Source: Thermosynechococcus vestitus BP-1 (GTDB taxonomy: Bacteria; Cyanobacteriota; Cyanobacteriia; Thermosynechococcales; Thermosynechococcaceae). From it: DNA of 64,000 bases. Within the stretch, counting starts at the first letter, position 1, and each line of letters opens with the position of its first letter. Of the stretch, positions 9,266 to 19,471 are shown in pieces. Below the pieces are notes generated by a model. The model did not search any database, had not been told where the DNA came from, and saw only the letters and a program-made list of their open reading frames with translations. Both the position numbers and the translations under genes were made by a program. The stretch is from assembly GCF_000011345.1 (NCBI RefSeq), contig NC_004113.1, positions 1,922,001 through 1,986,000 of the forward strand, in the 5' to 3' direction.

Positions 9266-10591
9266 ATGGCGTTGGTGATAGCAGGCGATCGCAGCGGCGT
9301 CGGCAAAACCACAGTTGCCCTAGCCTTAAATGCGGCTCTAAGGGCACGGGGGCAGCGGGTGCAAACCTTTAAGGTGGGCCCTGACTACATTGATCCGCTG
9401 TTTCACAGGGCCATCAGTGGCCGACCTTGCCGTAACCTCGATGTGATCTTAACCAGTCCTGACTATGTCAGCGCCTGCGTCGGCTACCACAGTCAGGGGA
9501 TGGATGCGGTACTCATTGAGGGGGTCATGGGCCTATTTGATGGCCGGGGCGGGAGCCATGAGGGGAGTACAGCGCACATTGCCCAACTGTTGCAGGCACC
9601 CATCCTCCTGGTCTTAGATGTCCAAAAACAGGCAGCATCGGTGGCGGCGGTGGTCTATGGCTTTTGCCACTACAATCCATCGCTTGAGATTGCTGGTGTG
9701 GTCTTGAATCGGGTGGCCAGCGATCGCCACCGGCAACTGTTAGAAGCTGCCCTTGCCCCCCTGGGGGTGCCGATTCTTGGCGTCCTCTATCGCGATCAGG
9801 CCTTGGCACTCCCCAGTCGGCACCTCGGCCTAGTGCCGCCCCAGGAATCCCGCGAGTTTCAAGCCTTGGGCGATCGCCTTGCCCATTTGGGAAACACCTG
9901 TTTTGACTGGGAGCGGCTTACACCACTGCTTGCCCCTGCTCCGCCGCCCCCAGACCCGCCTTTTAACGTTTCCCCCCTGACTCAAGTCACCATTGGCATT
10001 GCCCAAGATGCAGCCTTCCACTTTTACTATGCTGACACCCTTGATTTGCTTCGCGCTTTGGGGGCAACGTTAATCCCAGTCTCACCCCTACGGGATACCC
10101 ACTTGCCTACGGATCTGCAGGGCTTGATCTTGGGGGGTGGCTTTCCGGAGGTCTTTGCCCCAGAGCTAGCAGCGAATCACTCGTTCCTTGGCTCACTGCG
10201 GCAGGCCATTCAAGGGGGCTTAGCCCTCTATGCGGAGTGTGGTGGCCTGATGTACCTCAGCCAAGGCATCGAAACCTTCGAGGGACACTACTACCCCTTG
10301 GTGGGATACTGGCCAACGGTTGCCCACATGGGTAAAAAACTCACCCTCGGCTATCGCCAAGCGACAGCTTTACAAACAACGGTGTGTGTGCAGGCAGGAG
10401 AGACGGTTCAAGGCCATGAATTTCACTATTCCTGTTTGAGCGTGCCGCCCGCAAGGCCTCTGTGGCAATTGGCGGGTGAACCGGAGGGCTGGGGCAACTC
10501 CCGAATCCACGCCAGTTATCTGCATCTCCATTGGGGCGGCCATCCCCAGTGGGCAATTCGCTTTCTCCAGCAGGCAGCAAGGGCTGGATAA
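9266..10591 (+). CDS. cbiA: Cobyrinate a,c-diamide synthase
   Basis: About 441 residues. It amidates the a- and c-side chains of cobyrinate (or hydrogenobyrinate) using glutamine and ATP in cobalamin synthesis. The N-terminal dethiobiotin-synthetase-like domain has P-loop DRSGVGKTTVA and FKVGPDYIDP. The C-terminal class I glutamine amidotransferase-like domain has GGGFPEVFA, the nucleophile Cys in LYAECGGLMYLS and the closing His in HASYLHLHW. The ATG at 9266 is preferred over a TTG at 9248 because GGGGAAGGGA lies just upstream and MALVIAGDRSG starts directly with the domain. Confidence 0.93.
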   Translation: MALVIAGDRSGVGKTTVALALNAALRARGQRVQTFKVGPDYIDPLFHRAISGRPCRNLDVILTSPDYVSACVGYHSQGMDAVLIEGVMGLFDGRGGSHEGSTAHIAQLLQAPILLVLDVQKQAASVAAVVYGFCHYNPSLEIAGVVLNRVASDRHRQLLEAALAPLGVPILGVLYRDQALALPSRHLGLVPPQESREFQALGDRLAHLGNTCFDWERLTPLLAPAPPPPDPPFNVSPLTQVTIGIAQDAAFHFYYADTLDLLRALGATLIPVSPLRDTHLPTDLQGLILGGGFPEVFAPELAANHSFLGSLRQAIQGGLALYAECGGLMYLSQGIETFEGHYYPLVGYWPTVAHMGKKLTLGYRQATALQTTVCVQAGETVQGHEFHYSCLSVPPARPLWQLAGEPEGWGNSRIHASYLHLHWGGHPQWAIRFLQQAARAG

Positions 10592-10652
10592 TGCGACTCA
10601 CGGCAACGTAATTTTTGAAGGTATTTTTTGAAGGGGTTGTTGGGGAAGGTCA

Positions 10653-11807
10653 ATGCCAAAGCAATACCGCTACGGGCTCTACCTTTGCCTTGGGCTGCTA
10701 GTGATGCTATGGGTAACTCTGGCGGCTTGGGCGACGGCCCCCTCCCAGAACCTGGCGTATTGGCAGCGGGTGATCCAACAACACCAGCAGCAGCAGCAGG
10801 CAGTCGGTCAGCAACGTCAACAACTAGAACGCCTTGAGGCAGCGGCGAGCGATCGCCTGCAGCGTTTGGAAACGAATGTGGATACAACCAGCCAACAGTT
10901 GGCGGCGGCCCGCGATCGCCTACAGGCGGCAGAAAACTTGCTCAAGGAGCTCAAGGAGCAACAACAGCTTCTGAGTCGCCGCTACAGGGCCAGTGTTGCC
11001 GTGATTAGCGATCGCCTGCGGCGGCTACAACGCTATCGTGAGATTCCCCAGTGGGCCATGCTCTTTGAAGCAGAGACCCTCAATGACTGGCTGGAGCGGC
11101 AGGGGCGTCTGCGTCAGGTGTATGCCCGCGATCGCCAGCACTTGGCTGCCTTGGTTCGCGATCGCCAGCAACTTCAGCAGCAGGAGCGGCAAATTCAAGT
11201 ACAACAGCGATTTATTCAAGCCCTGCGCCAGCAACTCCAACAGCAGCACGACATCTACGAACGGGAAGCCCACAGTCAACGCCAACTCATTGCCCGTCTG
11301 CGGAGCGATCGCCAGGCCCTTGCCTCCATTGAAGCCCAACTGGCCCGTGACAGCGTTGCCATTCAGCAACTCCTTAGCCAACGCCTCGGCTATGTCCCCA
11401 GGGGTGCTCCACCCTTGCCCCGCAGTGGCCGTCTGGCTTACCCGATTCAAGCACCGCTAACCAGTCCCTTTGGTTGGCGGATTCATCCCATCTTGGGGAG
11501 GCAGCGGTTCCATGCGGGTGTAGATTTTGGTGCTGATTTTGGCACCCCCATCTTTGCTGCTGAAGCGGGCACCGTGATCTTTGCCGGTTGGTCAGGGGGC
11601 TACGGGCAAACCGTGATCCTAGATCATGGCGGCGGGATGACAACGCTCTATGCCCATGCCCAGCGGCTCCTCGTACGGGAAGGCCAATTTGTGCAACAGG
11701 GGCAGCCCATTGCTGAGGTTGGCTCTACGGGACTGTCAACAGGCCCGCACCTCCACTTTGAAGTGCGCTTGAACGGCGAACCGAGCAATCCTTTGGCCTA
11801 TCTCTAG
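10653..11807 (+). CDS. EnvC/NlpD-like murein hydrolase activator, M23 domain
   Basis: A 384-residue secreted protein. A signal-type segment (about residues 7-29, LYLCLGLLVMLWVTLAAWA) precedes a long Gln/Arg-rich coiled coil (about 35-250) and a C-terminal LytM/M23 domain (about 270-384). The M23 metal and catalytic residues are present: RFHAGVDFG, LYAHAQ and HLHFEV. EnvC-type proteins sit in the periplasm and activate amidases, or cut peptidoglycan during division. Six HIP1 octamers fall in one frame within the coiled coil. The stop shares CTAG with the convergent gene. Confidence 0.9.
   Translation: MPKQYRYGLYLCLGLLVMLWVTLAAWATAPSQNLAYWQRVIQQHQQQQQAVGQQRQQLERLEAAASDRLQRLETNVDTTSQQLAAARDRLQAAENLLKELKEQQQLLSRRYRASVAVISDRLRRLQRYREIPQWAMLFEAETLNDWLERQGRLRQVYARDRQHLAALVRDRQQLQQQERQIQVQQRFIQALRQQLQQQHDIYEREAHSQRQLIARLRSDRQALASIEAQLARDSVAIQQLLSQRLGYVPRGAPPLPRSGRLAYPIQAPLTSPFGWRIHPILGRQRFHAGVDFGADFGTPIFAAEAGTVIFAGWSGGYGQTVILDHGGGMTTLYAHAQRLLVREGQFVQQGQPIAEVGSTGLSTGPHLHFEVRLNGEPSNPLAYL
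10849..11312. repeat. Cluster of six in-frame HIP1 octamers
   Basis: GCGATCGC occurs at 10849, 10912, 11008, 11128, 11158 and 11305. All six are in the same reading frame and encode (Ser/Arg)-Asp-Arg-(Leu/Gln) within the coiled coil. Confidence 0.95.
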
Positions 11808-13531
11808 GGGGTTGGCTGCCAAAAGACCCCAAGGGCATTGTTGACCCGCGTCGTTGTCACCCCATGGCGATCCACCAACACACCCCCTAGATAAAGGGCC
11901 GTTGAGCTGCCTCCATCCAGATTCACTGCATTGATCAAGCCCAACCGATGGACAATTTGTGCCCATTCTGCCAGGGTGGGCCCCATGCCACCTATACGGT
12001 TGTGGGTGGTGACCCAGACAATGCTGCCATCACTGCGATTCCCCATGGCACTGCGGGGGGCCGCCTGGGCATCCAAGCCGGCCCCAAATTGCTCCAGTGC
12101 CGCATTCAAGACCACCCGCCCCTGCTCCACCAGTAAGGGACCGGCACCAACAATATTGGGAATGCGATTAAAGGCAGCAGGCACAGCAGTCGTTTCCAGT
12201 TGCACCGCCGCCCCCGGTGGGAAGTTGGCCAAGGCGGAATTAAAGTTACGCGCCACCAGTAGGAAGCCCTCTGAGGGAATGGGAACCGTTTGATCCTTGT
12301 TGATGGGTTGCTGCCCCACCACCTGTTCATTGCGCACCGTAATCACGACTTCACTGCCCGTCTTCCCTTGGTAGCTCCCGCCCCAACTGGGGGTATAGAG
12401 GGCAAGACCTGCTTGGACATAACCAGAATTGAACGTGACAATGGGCACTGTGCCGGTCGGCGTCCTCACCCGCTGCTGCAAACTGAGGCGACCCACAACA
12501 ATCTGGCCGCGATCGTCCCAGCCAATGGCACCGCGATTGAGAATCGGGCCGGAGAGCCAGTTACCCTCCCTGCGAATTGCCCCTAAGGGAGCTTGGCGAT
12601 CGCGATTAAAGAACCCGCCATTAATTGCTGCGGCTGCCTGCCAGCGTTGCGCCAATTCCGGCACCGTTGCTAGGCCCACCAAGGTTGTGGGGCTTATTTC
12701 CAGGGGACGCAGACGCAGCCCCGGCTGTTGGGGATTGATGATGAGTAGATCCACAGGGAACTGACGAGTGCCTAGGATGACCGTTTGCTGTTGCCAGCGC
12801 AGTCCCGGTGCCCATTGAATTGTGCGGGGAGGTGGCGCATCACTGCGAAAATCAATCACCAGACGCGGTGGGTTGAGCAGCATTGAGGCCACTGGGCGAA
12901 CTGTGCCGGGAATTTGGGTCTCCAATACTGTGCGATCCGGGGTAGCCGTAATTTTGACCTTGGGGAGCGGGGCCAATTGTCCTGTGGCTTCAATTGTGAG
13001 ACTGAGATCCCGAGGCGTCAAAGCGGTGCGGCTAAAGGTGAGGCGATTGATCTGCCAAGGGGTGGGGCGGTCCAATTCAAAGACCCAGCGATCGCCCCAC
13101 GGTTGCCGTCCCTGCCGCCAACTGAGAATCCGGGCTGGGGGTGTGCTGATCTGGAGCGTATTGCCCTGGGGTTGCACCCGCCACTGATGTTGCTCAATCC
13201 AGGGCGTAATGTCTAGGTAACGATACATGCCATTGGCGCTAAAGCGCACGGCCAAAGGACTAAATTGGCGCTGAAACCATGCCACTGGCTGCTGAAAGGG
13301 ATCTGTGGTATCGCCAAGGAGAACACCAAAGCGCTGGGCCAGGCCCCCGTCACTAATGCCGGTGCGCAGTTGATTTTGGGCATCGCGCCACTGCTGCCAA
13401 GCCACTGGATAGTCGCGGCCATTGACGTTCAGGCGATCGCCCTGAATCTCTTGGGCAAGGACAATGTTGGCGCTGGCGATCGCGACCGTCAGTCCATTCC
13501 CAAAAACTAAATAAGCTGAGCGTGCAAGCAC
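11804..13531 (-). CDS. Phosphodiester glycosidase family protein (NAGPA domain), secreted
   Basis: A 575-residue protein with an N-terminal export signal (ARSAYLVFGNGLTVAIASANIVLAQ). The middle part (about 80-260) is a cyanobacterial beta-rich region of the AMIN-like kind. The C-terminal half carries the NAGPA/DUF2233 fold: AAINGGFFNRDRQAPLGAI, later NRSDGSIVWVTTHN, and the family hallmark VNLDGGSSTALYLGG near the end. Members remove or rearrange phosphodiester-linked sugars and are often annotated as exopolysaccharide proteins. The start is a GTG; a better start was not found. It is convergent with the EnvC-like gene and may also act on the cell envelope. Confidence 0.82.
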   Translation of the reverse strand: MLARSAYLVFGNGLTVAIASANIVLAQEIQGDRLNVNGRDYPVAWQQWRDAQNQLRTGISDGGLAQRFGVLLGDTTDPFQQPVAWFQRQFSPLAVRFSANGMYRYLDITPWIEQHQWRVQPQGNTLQISTPPARILSWRQGRQPWGDRWVFELDRPTPWQINRLTFSRTALTPRDLSLTIEATGQLAPLPKVKITATPDRTVLETQIPGTVRPVASMLLNPPRLVIDFRSDAPPPRTIQWAPGLRWQQQTVILGTRQFPVDLLIINPQQPGLRLRPLEISPTTLVGLATVPELAQRWQAAAAINGGFFNRDRQAPLGAIRREGNWLSGPILNRGAIGWDDRGQIVVGRLSLQQRVRTPTGTVPIVTFNSGYVQAGLALYTPSWGGSYQGKTGSEVVITVRNEQVVGQQPINKDQTVPIPSEGFLLVARNFNSALANFPPGAAVQLETTAVPAAFNRIPNIVGAGPLLVEQGRVVLNAALEQFGAGLDAQAAPRSAMGNRSDGSIVWVTTHNRIGGMGPTLAEWAQIVHRLGLINAVNLDGGSSTALYLGGVLVDRHGVTTTRVNNALGVFWQPTP

Positions 13532-13631
13532 CCTTGAACCAATCCATCCATACTGAGACTACGCCAGTATAGTTGACGCCGACGCCCTAAAGAGGGCTCC
13601 AATGGGCAGATGGGTTTCTGGGGAAATCGGA

Positions 13632-16421
13632 TTACCCCTGCTCTGAGGATGAGGAGACCTGCTCTGGGGGCGGTGCCACTTGGGGCTGGAATTGGAACAG
13701 GGAGTACACGACATTGCGGCGAATCATCACCATCATGTCCAGGAACAGTTCATAGCCCTCCCGTTTATACTCCACCAAGGGATCCTCTTGACCATAGCCC
13801 CGTAGGCCGACGGACTCCCGCAGGGCATCCATCTGTTGCAGGTGCTCCCGCCACAGCAGGTCAATTTGCTGCAGAATAAAGAACCGTTCTGCCTGCCGCA
13901 TCAAGCCCGGTTGAATGGCCTCAATTTGCGCTTCCTTTTGCTCGTAGGCAGTGCGCACTTGCTCATGCAAAAAGGCCTGCATCTCCGGTACGCTGAGGTG
14001 CGCCAGATGCTCAGGGCGCAGGTCCGCAAGTAAATACACAAATTCCTGCACCTTGGCGACTAAACCCTCCAAATCCCATTCCTCCGGCGGTAGATCGGGA
14101 TTGACATAGGCGGCAATAATGTCATCCATGGTTTTTTCGGCGTACTCTAGCACCCGATCCTTGAGGTCTTCCCCTTCGAGCACTCGCCGCCGCTCAGCAT
14201 AGATGGCGCGCCGCTGGTTATTCATCACCTCGTCGTATTCAAAGACTTGCTTGCGGATGTCGTAGTAGTAGGTTTCCACCTTGCGCTGGGCATTTTCCAG
14301 ACTGCGAGTCAACAGCGGCGACTCAATTGGCATATCTTCATCAATGCGCATGGCGTTCATGATACTGGCAATGCGATCGCCCCCAAAAATTCGCAGCAGG
14401 TTATCCTCCAAGCTTAGGAAAAAGCGCGTTGATCCGGGGTCGCCTTGACGTCCGGCCCGTCCCCGCAACTGATTATCAATCCGCCGCGATTCATGGCGTT
14501 CTGTGCCAATGACGTGTAGGCCACCGAGGGCCACCACCTCTTCGTGTTCTTTCTTGGTAACCACCTCATATTCTTCGCGGATACGGTTAAAGGCATCCCG
14601 CAGGGCTTGAATCACAGGGTCTTCGGTCGGTGCTTTCTCCGAGGCAATCGCCAGCATGTCCTCTGCCTGCAACTCCGGCAGACTGCGCTCACCATAGGTC
14701 TTGACGGCTACATCCACCGCATGGCGCAGCAGCTTTTCTGCCTCCTTGCTCATTTCGCAGGGGAAAAGTCCCGGTGAGGCCTTCCAATTTTTCTGTGCCC
14801 CTTGACTGAAGCCTTGACCACCGCCGCGATCCATTTTTAGTCCCAACAGCATCATCGGGTCATCACTGGGGGGCATCACAATCCGGGGCATAAAATACTC
14901 CCGTACCTTGAGGCGAGCCATGTAGTCGGCATTCCCCCCCAGAATAATGTCTGTTCCTCGGCCTGCCATGTTGGTTGAGATCGTCACTGCCCCCTTGCGT
15001 CCGGCTTGGGCAATGATCTCCGCCTCTCGCTCCACATTTTCGGGCTTGGCATTCAGAAGGTTATGGGGAATTTCCAACTCCCGCAGCAGTTGGGACAATA
15101 GCTCTGACTTTTCCACACTGGTGGTTCCCACTAGCACTGGCCGACCCGTAGCGTGCACCTCAGCACATTCAGAGGCCACTGCCAGCCATTTGGCCCGCTC
15201 GGTTTTATAGACCACATCGGGAAAGTCCCGCCGCTGACTGGGGCGATTGGTGGGCACCACGGTCACTTCTAGCTTGTAAATTTTCTCGAATTCCGCCTCT
15301 TCGGTCTTGGCTGTACCCGTCATCCCCGCCAACTTGGGATAAAGCAGAAAGAGATTTTGGTAGGTAATTGTGGCCAGGGTTTGGGACTCATTTTGAATTT
15401 CCAGGCCTTCTTTGGCTTCGATCGCCTGATGCAAGCCATCACTCCAGCGGCGACCCACCATGACCCGTCCAGTGAACTCATCCACAATGACCACTTCACC
15501 ATTGCGGACAATGTAGTTCACATCCCGCTGGAAGAGTTCCTTGGCCTTGATGGCATTAAAGATGTAGTGCGCCCAGGGATCTTGGGGGTCATAGAGATCG
15601 CTTACCCCCAGCAACTTCTCCGCCTCAATAAACCCTTCATCGGTCATCAGCACATTGCGCGCTTTTTCATCCACCTCATAGTGCTCGTCCTTTTTCAGGA
15701 GGCGGGCAATCTCAGCTGCCTTGAGGTACTTCTCGGTGGGACGCTCCACTTGACCCGAAATAATTAAGGGGGTGCGGGCTTCGTCAATGAGTACCGAATC
15801 CACCTCGTCAATGATGCAGTAGTTGAAGGGACGCTGCACCACCTCCACCATGGAGGTAGCCATATTGTCCCGCAGGTAGTCAAAGCCGATTTCGCTGTTG
15901 GTGGCATAGGTAATATCGCAGGCATAGCTTTTCTGTCGCTCTTGGGGTGCCATTTGCTGCTGAATGAGTCCGACCGTCAGACCCAAAAAGCGATGCACCT
16001 GCCCCATCCATTCCGCATCCCGCCGGGCCAGATAGTCGTTGACCGTAACAATGTGTACCCCCTTACCTGTGAGGGCGTTCAAGTAGGCTGGGAGCGTGGC
16101 CACGAGGGTTTTGCCTTCGCCGGTTTTCATTTCAGCAATTTGGCCATCGTGGAGAATCATGCCACCGATGAGCTGGACATCAAAGTGGCGCATCCCCAGT
16201 ACCCGTCGTGAGGCCTCGCGCACCACTGCAAAGGCTTCTGGCAGCAAATCATCCAGGGTTTCGCCATTGTCCAATCGCTGCCGAAATTCAGCGGTCTTAG
16301 CCTGTAGCTCACTATCGCTGAGGGCCTGAACCTGTTCCTCCAGCAGGTTAATTTCGACCACAAGGGGCTGATACTTTTTAACCTTGCGCTGATTGGGATC
16401 GCCAAAGAGGGCTTTCAGCAT
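13632..16421 (-). CDS. secA: Preprotein translocase ATPase SecA
   Basis: 929 residues, full length for cyanobacterial SecA. It drives Sec-dependent export across plasma and thylakoid membranes. Motifs include Walker [61 protein letters not shown] and the DEAD-helicase motif VI region [14 protein letters not shown]. The C-terminal tail ends in [13 protein letters not shown] and lacks the zinc-binding SecB-contact motif, as expected where SecB is absent. A nearby 90-base upstream spacer should hold its promoter. Confidence 0.98.
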   Translation of the reverse strand: MLKALFGDPNQRKVKKYQPLVVEINLLEEQVQALSDSELQAKTAEFRQRLDNGETLDDLLPEAFAVVREASRRVLGMRHFDVQLIGGMILHDGQIAEMKTGEGKTLVATLPAYLNALTGKGVHIVTVNDYLARRDAEWMGQVHRFLGLTVGLIQQQMAPQERQKSYACDITYATNSEIGFDYLRDNMATSMVEVVQRPFNYCIIDEVDSVLIDEARTPLIISGQVERPTEKYLKAAEIARLLKKDEHYEVDEKARNVLMTDEGFIEAEKLLGVSDLYDPQDPWAHYIFNAIKAKELFQRDVNYIVRNGEVVIVDEFTGRVMVGRRWSDGLHQAIEAKEGLEIQNESQTLATITYQNLFLLYPKLAGMTGTAKTEEAEFEKIYKLEVTVVPTNRPSQRRDFPDVVYKTERAKWLAVASECAEVHATGRPVLVGTTSVEKSELLSQLLRELEIPHNLLNAKPENVEREAEIIAQAGRKGAVTISTNMAGRGTDIILGGNADYMARLKVREYFMPRIVMPPSDDPMMLLGLKMDRGGGQGFSQGAQKNWKASPGLFPCEMSKEAEKLLRHAVDVAVKTYGERSLPELQAEDMLAIASEKAPTEDPVIQALRDAFNRIREEYEVVTKKEHEEVVALGGLHVIGTERHESRRIDNQLRGRAGRQGDPGSTRFFLSLEDNLLRIFGGDRIASIMNAMRIDEDMPIESPLLTRSLENAQRKVETYYYDIRKQVFEYDEVMNNQRRAIYAERRRVLEGEDLKDRVLEYAEKTMDDIIAAYVNPDLPPEEWDLEGLVAKVQEFVYLLADLRPEHLAHLSVPEMQAFLHEQVRTAYEQKEAQIEAIQPGLMRQAERFFILQQIDLLWREHLQQMDALRESVGLRGYGQEDPLVEYKREGYELFLDMMVMIRRNVVYSLFQFQPQVAPPPEQVSSSSEQG

Positions 16422-16527
16422 GCGACGGGCACCATGGATACAAAGCTATATACTCTAATCCTATAGCAACTGCCTGTTCCTCGCTGCCAAGACGTCGCCT
16501 AGACACGACGCAACCTAGACAGGTAGT

Positions 16528-16815
16528 CTAGACGTATTGACTGATGTCCTCTTGGCAGACATCACTGAGGTAGGTCAGGGCGCGCAACCGCAGCATCACC
16601 ACCTCCTCATAAAAGGGATTGAGTTTACACAGGGGGGGAATGGTAATGACTGGCCGACCAAAGAGGGAGAAGGTGCGGGCAAAGGGACATTGGGCAGGAA
16701 TCCAGCGACAAATGCGGTGGGCGATCGCTGGCGTCGTAATTGGATAAGTCATTAGCCATTGACGGATTTTGGTGATTAAAGAGGTCGGGGTGCGTTGGCT
16801 AAGGAGTTGATTCAT
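16528..16815 (-). CDS. Small protein of the Mo-dependent nitrogenase C-terminus family
   Basis: About 95 residues from ATG 16815, which has GAGGA eight bases upstream. The central stretch IPAQCPFARTF, then FGRPVITIPPLCKLNPFYE and LRLRALTYL, matches the Pfam Mo-nitro_C family (PF06967). The family is found in nitrogenase-linked and stand-alone cyanobacterial proteins; no function is established, and no nif gene is present here. Two conserved cysteines (QCPF, LCKL) suggest metal binding, which is inference. It lies between secA and an upstream AT-rich promoter region. Confidence 0.75.
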   Translation of the reverse strand: MNQLLSQRTPTSLITKIRQWLMTYPITTPAIAHRICRWIPAQCPFARTFSLFGRPVITIPPLCKLNPFYEEVVMLRLRALTYLSDVCQEDISQYV

Positions 16816-17101
16816 GGGGCTATCCTCACAATTGCGCATACCCTCACGGTAAAAGATAACTTAGGTAAATAGCAATATGTCTTTAATATAAAAAATATTT
16901 ATAAATAATAAGCATTGCTAAACTGGCAGCAGGTGCAGGTGAGGTCTCGCCGTCCTTGCGCTCAGCGGAGTGCTAAACTGTTCATCAACGCCAACTCGGA
17001 TAAAGTTTTGTCTAGAAAGTTTTCAATTGCTTGCATAAACTCATTTGCTGTTGTTGCCTCTTTAGCTTGGCCTTGATTGAATTCCCTAAGGAAGATACTC
17101 A

Positions 17102-18109
17102 ATGAGTCCACTGGTTGCTAACTACTACCTGACCTACCGCTGTAACGCCCGCTGCCATTTCTGCGACATTTGGGCGCTGGAACCAGGCAAGGAAGCCGAC
17201 TTTAGTACCATCCAAACCAACCTACGGGATTTGAAGCGCTTAGGCGTGAAATACGTGGACTTTACGGGGGGCGAACCGCTGCTGCGGGCCGATGCGCCAG
17301 CAATTTACCGCGAAGCCAAGCGTCTCGGTTTCATCACCAGCATGACAACCAATACCATTCTCTATCCCCGTCGTGCCAAGGAAATTCAGGGGGTGGTGGA
17401 TTTCTTGAATTTTTCCCTTGATGGGCCGGATGCTGCCACCCATGATCAGTCGCGGGGCGTGAAAATTTTTGACACGCTGGTGGAATCGGTCAAGATTGCC
17501 CTTGAGTTGGGTGAATATCCCGTGCTGAACCACACCGTGACAGCCCAGAACTATGAACGAATTGGGGAAGTGGCTGAATTTGCCCAAAGTTTAGGGGTAC
17601 GGGTTTGGCTCAACCCTGCCTTTACTGCCCACGAACACTACAACGACAAAAAGAACCCCACTCCCGAAATTGCCAACAGCATTGAACAAACGGCGAAGAA
17701 GTATAACAATGTTGGTTACAATAAGGCAGCATTAGCCCTCATTCGCGCAGGGGGAAACAGGACTCACAATCCCCGTTGTAAGGCGGTGGATGCCGTGATT
17801 GCCATTTCCCCCAATGATGAGTTGCTGCTACCGTGCTACCACTTTGCGCAGAAGGGAGTCCCCATCAATGGTCGCCTGTACGAACTGTACAGGTCCTCCC
17901 AGGTGGTAGAGGAGTATCGCCGCTCCCAAGGCCGACTCCCCGTCTGCGAAGGCTGCACAGTGTGGTGTTATCTCATTCCCAGCTTCTTTAAGGGACTGGA
18001 TAAGTACTGGTTTCTCAATCAGGTGACCTATGCCGGAGAATTCCTGGCCCGAAAACAGTTTCTACAACGAAGCCGATCCCCTCGACGAACTCCTGTCGGA
18101 GTGGGTTGA
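17102..18109 (+). CDS. Radical SAM protein with SPASM-like cysteines
   Basis: 335 residues. It begins directly with the radical SAM cluster motif CNARCHFC (CX3CX2C) in YYLTYRCNARCHFCDIW, then DFTGGEPLLRAD for SAM binding. Further cysteines near the C-terminus (NPRCKAV, LLPCYHF, CEGCTVWCY) resemble an auxiliary cluster domain. The reaction is unknown. Its last 80 bases overlap the start of the glycosyltransferase gene, so the pair is almost certainly co-translated, and a role in the same glycolipid pathway is plausible but unproven. The C-terminal tail after about residue 315 is read in the overlap and is very Arg/Pro-rich. Confidence 0.85.
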   Translation: MSPLVANYYLTYRCNARCHFCDIWALEPGKEADFSTIQTNLRDLKRLGVKYVDFTGGEPLLRADAPAIYREAKRLGFITSMTTNTILYPRRAKEIQGVVDFLNFSLDGPDAATHDQSRGVKIFDTLVESVKIALELGEYPVLNHTVTAQNYERIGEVAEFAQSLGVRVWLNPAFTAHEHYNDKKNPTPEIANSIEQTAKKYNNVGYNKAALALIRAGGNRTHNPRCKAVDAVIAISPNDELLLPCYHFAQKGVPINGRLYELYRSSQVVEEYRRSQGRLPVCEGCTVWCYLIPSFFKGLDKYWFLNQVTYAGEFLARKQFLQRSRSPRRTPVGVG

Positions 18110-19394
18110 TGACCCAGAGAGTCCTCCATTACAACCGCGTTCTGAGGGTCGCCGTCGCAAGGCTTTCCTAGCGTTGTCTCTGATTTGGGGCACCACGATC
18201 GCCATTCATCTGATTGTCGGTGGTATCTGGCTTATCTATGTCCTAACCCTCTTGATGAGTTTACAAACCCTGCGCTACTGGCGCGCCCAACCCCAAAGTC
18301 TGCCAGGGTCAGAGACAGCAGAAAGTGTGCCGCCGATGGTGTCCTTGGTAGTGGCTGCCAAAAATGAAGAGGCGGTGATTGGTCGCCTGGTAAAAAACCT
18401 CTGCCGCTTGGATTATCCCCACTACGAAGTGTGGATCATTGATGACAACAGTAGCGATCGCACCCCCGATATTTTGAGGGAACTACAAAAGCAGTATCCT
18501 CACCTGAATGTGCTGCGGCGACTGCCGGGGGCCGGGGGTGGTAAATCCGGTGCTCTCAATCAAGTGCTACCCCTGACACGGGGAGAAATTATTGGCGTCT
18601 TTGATGCCGATGCGACGGTCCCCCCAGATCTCCTGCAGGCGGTGGTCAACCGTTTTCAGGTGGCCAGTGTCGGCGCTGTCCAAGTGCGCAAGGCGATCAG
18701 TAATGCCGACATCAATTGGCTGACCCAAGGCCAAGCGGTCGAGATGATCCTCGATGCCTACTATCAACAGCAGCGAGTTGCCTGGGGCGGCATGGGAGAA
18801 CTGCGGGGCAATGGCCAATTTGTGCGGCGGCAAGCCCTAGAGCGCTGTGGGGGCTGGAATGAAGAAACCATTACCGACGATCTGGATCTCAGTCTGAAGC
18901 TGCATCTCCACGGCTGGCAGATTGACGTGCTGATGAATCCAGCGGTACAGGAAGAGGGTGTGACTACACTGCTGGCACTGTGGCACCAACGCAATCGCTG
19001 GAGCGAGGGGGGCTACCAAAGCTATCTCGACTACTGGCAGCCCTTGCTGCGCAATCGCCTTGGCTGGCAAAAAAGCTGGGATGTGTTTTGCTGGTTTTTG
19101 ATCAAATATGCGATTCCTACGGCCACCATTCCCGATCTGCTGATGGCCGTGCTGCGCCACCGCCCGCCGGTGCTGGTGCCCTTGACAACGCTGAGCCTGA
19201 CGATTTCGATGGTGGGGATGCTACGGGGCATTCCTCAGGCTCAATCCGTGGGAGTGGGGCAACTGTTTTGGCAGAGCCTATGGGGAACCCTATACATGTT
19301 CCATTGGTTGCCAGTGGTGAGTACGACCACCTTGCGTATGGCCCTACGGGCAAAACGTCTGCGCTGGGTGAAAACGGTGCACCATGGCACCTAG
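18030..19394 (+). CDS. mgdA: GT2 glycosyltransferase, probable monoglucosyldiacylglycerol synthase
   Basis: 454 residues. A soluble acidic N-terminus (about 1-45) leads to hydrophobic segments (about 48-85), the GT2 catalytic domain and C-terminal membrane segments (about 340-435). Catalytic motifs are SLVVAAKNEEAVIG, WIIDDNSSDRTPDI, FDADATVPPD (DAD), ETITDDLDLSLKL (acid base) and QRNRWSEGG (R/QxxRW). The overall pattern matches Synechocystis Sll1377, which makes monoglucosyldiacylglycerol, the first glycolipid of thylakoids. The ATG lies 80 bases before the radical SAM stop; the N-terminus MPENSWPEN is like the family start, so the overlap looks real. Processive polysaccharide synthesis is the alternative. 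Confidence 0.72.
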   Translation: MPENSWPENSFYNEADPLDELLSEWVDDPESPPLQPRSEGRRRKAFLALSLIWGTTIAIHLIVGGIWLIYVLTLLMSLQTLRYWRAQPQSLPGSETAESVPPMVSLVVAAKNEEAVIGRLVKNLCRLDYPHYEVWIIDDNSSDRTPDILRELQKQYPHLNVLRRLPGAGGGKSGALNQVLPLTRGEIIGVFDADATVPPDLLQAVVNRFQVASVGAVQVRKAISNADINWLTQGQAVEMILDAYYQQQRVAWGGMGELRGNGQFVRRQALERCGGWNEETITDDLDLSLKLHLHGWQIDVLMNPAVQEEGVTTLLALWHQRNRWSEGGYQSYLDYWQPLLRNRLGWQKSWDVFCWFLIKYAIPTATIPDLLMAVLRHRPPVLVPLTTLSLTISMVGMLRGIPQAQSVGVGQLFWQSLWGTLYMFHWLPVVSTTTLRMALRAKRLRWVKTVHHGT

Positions 19395-19471
19395 GGAAAA
19401 ATCTGCTGCCTAAGGATCTCAGGAGCAACCACTTTAAGCTAGTCTAGGGGCAGATTTTTACGGGTTCTGCC

